Assembly: GCA_030145485.1 (NCBI GenBank)
Contig: JAQYVP010000032.1
Span: 1 to 53,471, forward strand
Direction of reading: 5' to 3'
Source: Chromatiales bacterium
Lineage (GTDB): Bacteria > Pseudomonadota > Gammaproteobacteria > Chromatiales > Chromatiaceae
Length of the DNA: 53,471 nt
Shown: positions 37,120 through 44,196 of the stretch, piece after piece
How positions within the stretch are numbered: position 1 is the stretch's first letter
How the letters are laid out: every line of letters starts with the position of its first letter
The notes under the pieces: model-generated
Database searches by the model: none
Told to the model about the DNA's origin: nothing
Seen by the model: the letters and a program-made list of their open reading frames with translations, nothing else
Position numbers and translations under genes: made by a program

Positions 37120-37440
37120 TTGAAAGACGACAAGCGTGGCGTTCATACAGTTTGGGATTTCGAGTACCACCTTGTATGGACGGCGAAGTGCCGTTGTCAG
37201 GTATTGGGAGGAGATCTGGGCTTGCGTTGTCGAGAGCTACTGTGAGTGGTCGCAGTGAGCAAGGAGATGCTTGTCCATGTGGGAAAAATCAACCGGGTTC
37301 ATGGCAATTGCTGATTGGTACTCCTTTGCAGTTATCGGTATCATGAGCGGCGCAGCCACTGGAAGGGAAAAGTTCGCGTAAATTGCTGCCTGAGTACCAG
37401 CAGCTGGTTTTAACCGGGTGGTGTGTTCACGATAACCTAT
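37116..37440 (+). pseudogene. Decayed IS200-type tnpA
   Basis: A frame from about 37119 reads KDDKRGVHTVWDFEYHLVWT and AKCRCQVLGGDLGLRCREL, matching the N-terminal block of IS200 transposases (HTVY..YHLVW..KYR..VL). After breaks, VSKEMLVHV matches the HUH region with His replaced, and GKSSRKLLPEYQQL (near 37370) matches the KGRSSxKLL block. At least two frameshifts are needed. It is a relative, not a copy, of the intact element at 6858-7443. Confidence 0.7.
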
Positions 37441-37569
37441 ACATGAGCGTGCAACATTCTCCATTTCAGGTTTTCGTTAATGAATTTGTCGGTGAGCATC
37501 CTCTCTGGTGATTGCTAAAGAGAGCAGCCGCTGACACAGTGATGACATGATGTATTTAAGAGGAACTGA

Positions 37570-38112
37570 ATGAAAGGCATCGTTTTTTCAGAGTTTATCG
37601 AAATGGTAGAGGATCAGTTCTCACCTGAGGTAGCCGACGAAATTATCATGGCGGCAGATCTACCGTCAGGCGGCATGTATACGGCCGTCGGTACATATGC
37701 TCATACTGAGATGCTTGATTTGGTAGCCGGGTTGAGTAAGAAAACTGACATCCCCGCCGGTGACCTGGTTTCAGCCTTTGGGAAATACCTTTTTGGTCGC
37801 TTTTCTGAACTCTACCCGGGCTTTTTCGAGGGGGTGAACAGCTCGTTCGAATTTCTCATGCAGATTGAGGATCACGTGCACATCGAAGTTCGCAAGCTTT
37901 ATCCGGAAGCGGAGCTGCCTACGTTCAAAACCAACCTTCTTGATGCAAACACGCTGGAAATGATTTATCAGTCAAGAAGACCATTCGCCGATCTGGCAAA
38001 GGGGTTGATTCTAGGTTGTGCACTCCACTATGGGGAGGAGATCATCATTGAAGAAAATGACATGTCTCAGCAAGATCGCACGTATGTTCAGTTCACCCTG
38101 AAGTTGCAATAG
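37570..38112 (+). CDS. H-NOX haem nitric oxide/oxygen sensor protein
   Basis: 180-residue H-NOX protein, the standard length for a stand-alone haem sensor. The predicted haem ligand is His104 in DHVHIEVRKLYP, aligned with His103 of the Shewanella protein. The propionate-binding YxSxR motif is Tyr133-Ser135-Arg137 (YQSRR). The protein begins MKGIVFSEFIEMVE like the family. There is no obvious distal-pocket Tyr, which would fit NO rather than O2 sensing, but this is not proof. GAGGA lies about 6 nt before the ATG. The hybrid kinase gene starts 4 nt after its stop, the classic H-NOX/kinase pair in which NO-bound H-NOX inhibits the kinase. Confidence 0.95.
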   Translation: MKGIVFSEFIEMVEDQFSPEVADEIIMAADLPSGGMYTAVGTYAHTEMLDLVAGLSKKTDIPAGDLVSAFGKYLFGRFSELYPGFFEGVNSSFEFLMQIEDHVHIEVRKLYPEAELPTFKTNLLDANTLEMIYQSRRPFADLAKGLILGCALHYGEEIIIEENDMSQQDRTYVQFTLKLQ

Positions 38113-38116
38113 GGTC

Positions 38117-39844
38117 ATGCCAGATCAAACCGGCAGCACTCCCGTTACCGAGCGCCGAATCGTACGCGAACGCGGAGCGCGCAAGCAGGCGGAACAACTA
38201 CTGGAGCAGAAAAGCCGAGAACTCTACCTGACCAATCGGGAACTGCAAGAGATGGCCCTGAATCTGGAAAACCTGGTAGATGAGCGTACCGATGAGTTGA
38301 AAGTAGCGCGCGACGAAGCGATGGCAGCAAGTCATGCCAAGAGTGCATTCCTTGCGAATATCAGCCACGAAATTCGCACGCCGATGAGCAGCATAATCGG
38401 TATGGCCGAGCTGGTACTGCATTCACCTATGGCAATCGAGCAGAGGCAGCACGTCCAGCTCATCCTTGATTCTGCCAGATCCTTGCTGACGATTATCAAT
38501 GATATTCTCGACATCTCCAAGCTGGAGTCAGGAAAGTTTCAACTTGAAGTCGAGGAATTCGATCTCTTCGAGTTGCTCGATAATGTGGTGGAGATACTTG
38601 GAATACAGGCAAGCGACAAGCGTCTCGAGATAGGCGCGATCCCCGCAAATGGTTTGCCTGCTCGGGTGATTGGTGATCCTGTTCGCCTGCGCCAAATACT
38701 ACTGAACCTACTTGGGAACGCAGTCAAATTCACCAGCCATGGAGAGGTCAGACTGAGAGTGGAAGTAGATGATTACAGCGGTGATCGTGTACGTCTGTTT
38801 TTCGAGGTAGAGGATACCGGTCCCGGGATTTCTCCGGAGCATCAGGACTCTTTGTTCGACAAGTTCAGCCAGGTCGAGGGAGGTCACACCCGTAGACACC
38901 ATGGCACGGGCCTGGGACTAGCTATCAGCAAAAATCTGGTTGAATGCATGGAGGGTGAAATCAACTTCCAAAGCCAACCCAGCCAGGGAAGCTGCTTCTG
39001 GTTCAAAGTGATGCTGAAAATACCCGAGGTCACTCTTTCAGCGGATCATAGCCCGGCACGCGGTAAGAGTGTGGCGCTACTCACTACGAACCCCTTCCTC
39101 AGCGAATCGGTGCCAGCCCTCTTGAGTAGTCTGGGTGCGGAAGTGTCGCTACTAGCCGACCTCGAGTCATTGCATGCAGTTCGCGAGAGGGAAAGAGCGT
39201 TCGATCTCCTCCTCGTTGATCACCTCACGTTGTGCGAAATTGATCCAGATTTGAACCTCCGGCAGGCTATCGAGCAGCACGGCAGTATCAACACCGTTTT
39301 GTTGAACTGGATCAACAGCACTGTTTGTGACAAATTGGGTTCGTGGGCCACGAGGATCAATCGACCGCTGACACGTCGGAAGCTGATGGATATTCTTACG
39401 CCAGTTGTCTCACCTGGTTCGCATGCCTATGTAAGTAAAGGCGGAGAGGGTGAAACTCGGGTCCGGCGAATTCTTTTGGCAGAGGATGTGCCTGCGCTGC
39501 AACTTGTCATGAAAGCAATTCTTGAAAGGCAAGGTTATACCGTTGATATTGCCAACGATGGCAATGAGGCGATAGAGGCCGTGCGTTCCCAGGACTATGG
39601 CATGATTCTGATGGATATACAGATGCCTGAGGTCGATGGCATCTCTGCTGCCAGAGAAATCCGCATGCTGCCTGATCCGTCCAAAGCCTCCATACCGATC
39701 ATCGCATTGACTGCAAACGCCATGAAAGGCGATCAAGATACATATCTTGTGGCGGGTATGAACGACTATCTCAGCAAGCCGGTTGATAACCGAAAGCTCG
39801 ATGAGGCTCTGATGCGCTGGTTTGTCGACACACCATCAAAATAA
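38117..39844 (+). CDS. H-NOX-associated hybrid histidine kinase
   Basis: 575-residue soluble hybrid kinase. There are no membrane segments. Coiled coil is about 15-70. HisKA has FLANISHEIRTPM with His84. HATPase has RQILLNLLGNAVKF, DTGPGISPEH and [11 protein letters not shown] degenerate receiver lies about 315-430 (LLLVDHLTLCEID in place of a clear phospho-Asp motif), then a true receiver, RRILLAEDVP, with Asp500 (LMDIQMPEVDG) and Lys554 (LSKPVD). It lacks its own sensor domain, so the H-NOX protein encoded 4 nt upstream should be its sensory partner. Known relatives are HnoK/HahK-type kinases. The free HPt gene nearby is the likely next step. Confidence 0.93.
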   Translation: MPDQTGSTPVTERRIVRERGARKQAEQLLEQKSRELYLTNRELQEMALNLENLVDERTDELKVARDEAMAASHAKSAFLANISHEIRTPMSSIIGMAELVLHSPMAIEQRQHVQLILDSARSLLTIINDILDISKLESGKFQLEVEEFDLFELLDNVVEILGIQASDKRLEIGAIPANGLPARVIGDPVRLRQILLNLLGNAVKFTSHGEVRLRVEVDDYSGDRVRLFFEVEDTGPGISPEHQDSLFDKFSQVEGGHTRRHHGTGLGLAISKNLVECMEGEINFQSQPSQGSCFWFKVMLKIPEVTLSADHSPARGKSVALLTTNPFLSESVPALLSSLGAEVSLLADLESLHAVRERERAFDLLLVDHLTLCEIDPDLNLRQAIEQHGSINTVLLNWINSTVCDKLGSWATRINRPLTRRKLMDILTPVVSPGSHAYVSKGGEGETRVRRILLAEDVPALQLVMKAILERQGYTVDIANDGNEAIEAVRSQDYGMILMDIQMPEVDGISAAREIRMLPDPSKASIPIIALTANAMKGDQDTYLVAGMNDYLSKPVDNRKLDEALMRWFVDTPSK

Positions 39845-39969
39845 TTGCCAAACGCAGGTACATTCCCTCGTATTTTTTATTCATCATTGTTGAGTAATCA
39901 ACACCCTGATTTCCCTGTCAGCATATGTGCCAGTTTACCGGGGTGATTACCAAACAGGGCTATCTTGCG

Positions 39970-42273
39970 CTATTCGTCGATAGGCGACAATAGCCCGTAG
40001 CCAACTGCAGTGCGGGCATATTCAGCGATGGTTGGCTCTGACATGGGAGGCAGTAACGAAGAGTCGATAAATCGCCGCATGACGGGATAGGAAGAGCCAA
40101 ACCGAGGCTTGCCTTGTTCATCAAGCAAGGCCTTCTCAGCTGGCTGGTAGGCGGCATTGACTGCGCGAGTCGAGGCCCATATTCCAGGCAAATGGTAGTG
40201 AGGCCCATTGACAGGGATGCCGGCCAAAGGCTCTTCATTCTGATCGTATTGGGAGATCTTGGATAGTGGATGCATGGGATAGCGTGCCCCTACACCAGTG
40301 ATATAACTCAGAGACTGTGGGTTCCCGCCGAGCTGAATATTGGTCATTTCACTGGCCCGATTGCGGTAGTTTTTATCGAATGTAAGAGCATGAGCCTGCA
40401 GAAGAGGAAGCACTGCACGGGTGGAGTGTGCGAAAGAACCCCAGCCTGTAAAACCGATATATTGATGGATTGGCGCCAGATAGGGGTTTTCATCTGACTT
40501 GCGTAGCAACCAATCGGCACTTGCAATCAGGGTGTCCTTCAGCTTTTTCAACAACGCCTGGTCAACCTGCAGACCATCTCTGTTTGCCATAGCCATAGCC
40601 CAGCAGGCTGCAAGTGCCTGGTCCTTGAAACTGACCAGTGCTGTCGGATCAATGGTAATTTGACGAAACAGTGCATCAAATGTATCAAGATAGGAGGCTT
40701 TCCCGGTTGAACGGTAGAGTTCTGCCGCTGCCCACAATCGGTTGTCGAGCGATGATTTGTCAGGGTATTCTCCAGCGTGCACACCAGCCGGGTTCCGGTA
40801 TTGATCTCCCTCTGCCGGCCATGGAGGTGTGGTCTCCACAAATTTCCAGGCCGCCTCAGCAGCGGCCAGGACCTGCTGGGCGCGATGAGGTCGTATTTTG
40901 GCAATCAAGCGCGCATGAATTGCGGCCACAGCAGCAAACGATGCCGTGGTATGAGTGGTTTTCTCGAACAGGTAGCGGGGCGTGCTCACTTCATGGGGCA
41001 ATTGTGTATCCCACTCAACCGGCACAAGCCGGGAGTAGATCCCGCCGTCGCCCTTGTCCTGCATCGCAAGCAGCCAGTTCATGCCCCACTCGAGTTCATC
41101 GAAAATGTCTGGTATTCCGTTGCCGCTCTCCGGTATGCCCATGTCATCCGACATCAGGTTGGCCGGAATAAGGTCATGGCCAGCTGAGAAGGCATGCCAT
41201 ACTGGAGCGGAATTTGCCACATACTGTCCATAATCACCAGCATCGAACCAGCCCCCGCTGATTGGACGGTAGCTGTCAATTGCCTCATTGTTCGCAAATG
41301 GAGATTTCAGCACTGCCTCATGGACCAGGCCGCTGAGCGGCTTGGGGATTCCGCCTGGTCTCTCGAAGCCAGGGTCCGCAAAAGGTCGGCTGACGGGACT
41401 CGAATTTCGCGAGTGGTAAAAGAGACGAAATGTTTTACGGAAGACCGGTTTATAGACATCTTTTGAGATGGTGAAACTATCTGAACGGCCTATACCGCTG
41501 ATTCTCAGAAAATATCGGCCTCTCTTTTCGAGTGAACTAAAGTCGGCATGATAGAGACGATTGCCACTCCAGGGGTCCGATGAAGAGATGCTCTTCAAAT
41601 AACCACTATAGACTTTATTACCGCTTGACTCCTCGTATACCTCAAAGTGCTTGGTTTTTACAGGCATGGCACCTGCGGTTCCAAGCCAGTTGCCCACAAA
41701 AGCGATTTTCCGGCTCTTCGGCAGATATCCCACCTGGTTGACCTGAATCGTGGGACTGATGCTGTCCTCCCGGTAGGTGAATTCAATGCCGTGCAGAGTC
41801 TGACCAGGAAAATCGAGTCGATAGCGTCTTCCATTTCGCATCTCGATGGGGAAATAGATGTGGACCCTCTGCTCAATCAGCGGGGTCTCCTTGGAATCAA
41901 AGCCGATTACTGTGCGTGAATGCCCGAGCTTTGATGGTTGCATAGGGTTGCTGTGAGCGTCTGAGTCCAACGCATGCAGGCGGTAGCCATCCGGCATCAG
42001 GGAAATGTCTGCAGCATCGTCAATACCCAGTGTCAGGGTCGCTGAAGAGAGCGCTTGCAGGTACAGGACTGGATAGCTGGCAGGGTATGAGATGCAGCTG
42101 CTGTTAGCATTGCTACAGCTGGCAAGTGGAGAGGTGATGCCCACCGCATCACTGCGCCAGCTCGATTGAGCTGTTGATGATGTCCCGAGTATGGTGCAAA
42201 TAGCCGTGACAGCAGCAACATTGCTGATCAAGAATGCTGTTACTGCGAGGCGGAGATTAAACACTGCATACAC
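39970..42273 (-). CDS. Family 9 glycoside hydrolase, secreted
   Basis: 767 residues. The N-terminal hydrophobic segment (about 9-30) is a likely signal sequence. A region of about 35-170 I do not recognise. An Ig-like CelD-type domain (about 175-285) starts PTIQVNQVGYLPKSRK. The GH9 (alpha/alpha)6 catalytic domain has SGGWFDAGDYGQYVANSAPV, with the Asp pair that serves as base, and ends with the acid Glu in SEPTIAEYARTAVGYGLL. Dockerin and carbohydrate-binding modules are absent. GH9 enzymes are mostly beta-1,4-glucanases; some act on beta-glucosamine chains. Next to wza, it may trim the exported polymer. The start is GTG. wza is the upstream neighbour. Confidence 0.9.
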   Translation of the reverse strand: MYAVFNLRLAVTAFLISNVAAVTAICTILGTSSTAQSSWRSDAVGITSPLASCSNANSSCISYPASYPVLYLQALSSATLTLGIDDAADISLMPDGYRLHALDSDAHSNPMQPSKLGHSRTVIGFDSKETPLIEQRVHIYFPIEMRNGRRYRLDFPGQTLHGIEFTYREDSISPTIQVNQVGYLPKSRKIAFVGNWLGTAGAMPVKTKHFEVYEESSGNKVYSGYLKSISSSDPWSGNRLYHADFSSLEKRGRYFLRISGIGRSDSFTISKDVYKPVFRKTFRLFYHSRNSSPVSRPFADPGFERPGGIPKPLSGLVHEAVLKSPFANNEAIDSYRPISGGWFDAGDYGQYVANSAPVWHAFSAGHDLIPANLMSDDMGIPESGNGIPDIFDELEWGMNWLLAMQDKGDGGIYSRLVPVEWDTQLPHEVSTPRYLFEKTTHTTASFAAVAAIHARLIAKIRPHRAQQVLAAAEAAWKFVETTPPWPAEGDQYRNPAGVHAGEYPDKSSLDNRLWAAAELYRSTGKASYLDTFDALFRQITIDPTALVSFKDQALAACWAMAMANRDGLQVDQALLKKLKDTLIASADWLLRKSDENPYLAPIHQYIGFTGWGSFAHSTRAVLPLLQAHALTFDKNYRNRASEMTNIQLGGNPQSLSYITGVGARYPMHPLSKISQYDQNEEPLAGIPVNGPHYHLPGIWASTRAVNAAYQPAEKALLDEQGKPRFGSSYPVMRRFIDSSLLPPMSEPTIAEYARTAVGYGLLSPIDE

Positions 42274-42284
42274 CTATGTACATT

Positions 42285-42314
42285 TAGGGAATCCCTGAAC
42301 AGGTTCATGGGATG
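42285..42314. repeat. Dispersed short repeat (partner at 18180)
   Basis: TAGGGAATCCCTGAA to GGGATG, about 30 nt, alike in both ends to 18180-18209. It lies just upstream of the GH9 start. Confidence 0.4.
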
Positions 42315-42379
42315 TCGGTTCGTGGGCAGGGTAACCCAAATTGCCATTGCTAGTCATTGACAAATAACCCTTGCTCGGA

Positions 42380-42440
42380 AGAAAAATCTTTTCAGAATGT
42401 TCTGATCAAGTCACGCAGCGACTTGATCAGAACTTCCTTA
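42380..42440. repeat. Palindromic dispersed repeat, 14-bp perfect stem
   Basis: GTTCTGATCAAGTC (42399-42412) and its exact complement GACTTGATCAGAAC (42420-42433) enclose ACGCAGC. The stem begins 5 nt after the wza stop. There is no T-run, so it is not a standard terminator, though it may shield the mRNA end. The surrounding 60 bp align with 46849-46906. Confidence 0.7.
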
Positions 42441-43481
42441 GCTGCCAACAGTCTGGCCAAGTATGATGCCGACCTGCAGCGCTTGAATTGTCGGTATGAT
42501 TTTGTCGATGACGCGTGAAAAACTCGTCAGTCCGGTTGGTGGGACGTAGATGACATCACCGGGTTCCAGGGGGATTTCACGGGCACGCCCAGCCAGCACT
42601 TCCTTGAAATTGATGATTATGACAGTTGGATTGTGGAGCGCACCACGCAGAATATGGATACGCTTGAGATCTGCATCCTGGGTGAAGCCTTCAGCTTGGG
42701 CAAGCGTGCGCGACATTGGCATATTTTCACGGTATGCGAACAGCATCGGTTTGCTAACCTCGCCAAGTATATAGACCTCTTTTGATAATCCTGACGGGAT
42801 GTATATGTAGTCGCCTGACTGCAACGAAATATCATAGCGCAGGTCGCCCTGGCGAATCAGGCGAACGAAATCAACAGGCAACACTCTCTCCTGTCGTGCA
42901 ATGAAGGCATGCGAGAGGTCAGCTAGTTCGACCGTAGTAGCGCGAAATTGTCCCTTGTTGAGACCGCCCGCTCCCGCCAATGCTTCGGTTATCGACATCT
43001 GGGTTTTGAGAGGATAGACCCCCGGATGGACCACCTCGCCAAATATAGTAAATTGCTGGCTATTAAACTCATGGACGATCACCGAAACCTTAGGCGAAAG
43101 GAGATACTCCGAAAGCTGTTCTGTGAGTGATTCACTAAGCTCATTGACAGTGAGACCTTCAGCCATCACATCGCCGACGAGAGAAAATGAGATATTGCCA
43201 TCAGGACGTATGAGGATTCCCTTGATGGTCAGATCGGGTTCATCATAGACCGAAACATTCAGAATGTCGCCGCGGCCCAATGTCGGGGATGTTATTTCCT
43301 GGTCAGCCAGGCGTGTTAATGCAGCGAGCTGTTGCTCCGGCGTCATGGAGAGTTTTCTAATTTCGGCGGTATCCGGAGGAATATTCTGCTGAGGGATTGT
43401 TTGTAACTCGGACGTACTGTTACAGCCAGCAAGTAGAGTGCACATTAATATAGTGGTAAATAGAAGGCTTGGCTCACGCAT
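42438..43481 (-). CDS. wza: Wza-like outer-membrane polysaccharide export lipoprotein
   Basis: 347-residue outer-membrane lipoprotein. The lipobox is LLAGC with Cys20. The polysaccharide export domain has GRGDILNVSVYDEPDL, IRPDGNISFSLVGDVMAEGL and SVIVHEFNSQQFTIFGEVVH, followed by SLBB repeats (VYILGEVSKPMLF, LEPGDVIYVPP). It forms the export channel. It lies far from the Wzc-like gene, in a short operon with GH9 downstream. The wza symbol is by family, as no host O-type is known. Confidence 0.92.
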   Translation of the reverse strand: MREPSLLFTTILMCTLLAGCNSTSELQTIPQQNIPPDTAEIRKLSMTPEQQLAALTRLADQEITSPTLGRGDILNVSVYDEPDLTIKGILIRPDGNISFSLVGDVMAEGLTVNELSESLTEQLSEYLLSPKVSVIVHEFNSQQFTIFGEVVHPGVYPLKTQMSITEALAGAGGLNKGQFRATTVELADLSHAFIARQERVLPVDFVRLIRQGDLRYDISLQSGDYIYIPSGLSKEVYILGEVSKPMLFAYRENMPMSRTLAQAEGFTQDADLKRIHILRGALHNPTVIIINFKEVLAGRAREIPLEPGDVIYVPPTGLTSFSRVIDKIIPTIQALQVGIILGQTVGS

Positions 43482-43789
43482 GTGAACGGACTCCTTGAGC
43501 TGTGTCGATTACGTATTGTCTGATGTTGTAGTTCGTCAAGTCAATATGATACACGGTATATTACCTGGAATTTGGGCGAAGATGAGGTCTATTGTACGTA
43601 GTCGAGTTCTTATGGACTAGAGATTGTCTGATTTATGGGATAATCCAGCCCATAAGCGGGGGTTCATTGGTCTATCGTAATGAATCTGCCAATGCTTCGG
43701 CGGTATCCCGTCAGACCCGTTTGGAGATGATTCCCTGATGGCATAGAGAAAGGGTGTTGGCTCATCCTTGACTCAAAGAGGAAACGAAG
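43482..43789. other. Intergenic region upstream of wza
   Basis: About 308 nt with no recognised gene. It should contain the wza promoter on the minus strand, but no clear element stands out. Confidence 0.35.
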
Positions 43790-44010
43790 ATGACCAGAAA
43801 AAGCTGTTTACATAAGGCCGCTCGAGATATCAGCAGAGCCATCTGGAAGAGTTACTCTGCAGAAGAGAAGATCAGCATTGTCGCAGATGGCCTGCGTGTT
43901 GAAGGCAGCATTGCGGAGATGTGCCGATAAGGAGGCATCGTCCCAATGTCCATTACCGCTGGTCCAGAGAGCGCCTTCTTGAAGATGGCAAGAAACTCTT
44001 GAGGTGTGAA
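43790..44010 (+). pseudogene. IS3-type orfA fragment (copy 2)
   Basis: An ATG at 43790 with AGAGG about 9 nt upstream opens a 46-codon frame containing SYSAEEKISIVADGLRVEGS and IAEMCR, then stops at 43930. A frameshift restores VHYRWSRERLLEDGKKLL, the next block of IS3-type OrfA. The rest of the element, including the DDE orfB, is missing. It aligns with 22184-22295 over about 110 nt. Confidence 0.7.
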
Positions 44011-44062
44011 AGAAATCACCTCTGGGTGAGTGCACTCTGTCGGGAGCGCCAGTATAAGAAAT

Positions 44063-44164
44063 GGCAGGCCATTGTGGCCTGCCGTCTCAACTCTCCGGCT
44101 AGGTGCAAGGGGCGAAGCCGGAATCAACACCGCTTTGCGATCCCTCCGCCAGCATAGAGGGATC
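44063..44164 (-). terminator. Clustered hairpins downstream of the secreted protein gene
   Basis: GGCAGGCCA-TTG-TGGCCTGCC (44063-44083, 9-bp perfect stem) and GATCCCTC/GAGGGATC (44139-44146, 44157-44164). A third pairing, CCTCCGCC/GGCGGAGG, overlaps the second. There is no T-run, so an intrinsic terminator role is only possible, or these may be relics of the mobile element. Confidence 0.35.
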
Positions 44165-44196
44165 TCAATGCGGCGGAGGCTTTAGCATCGGTACAG

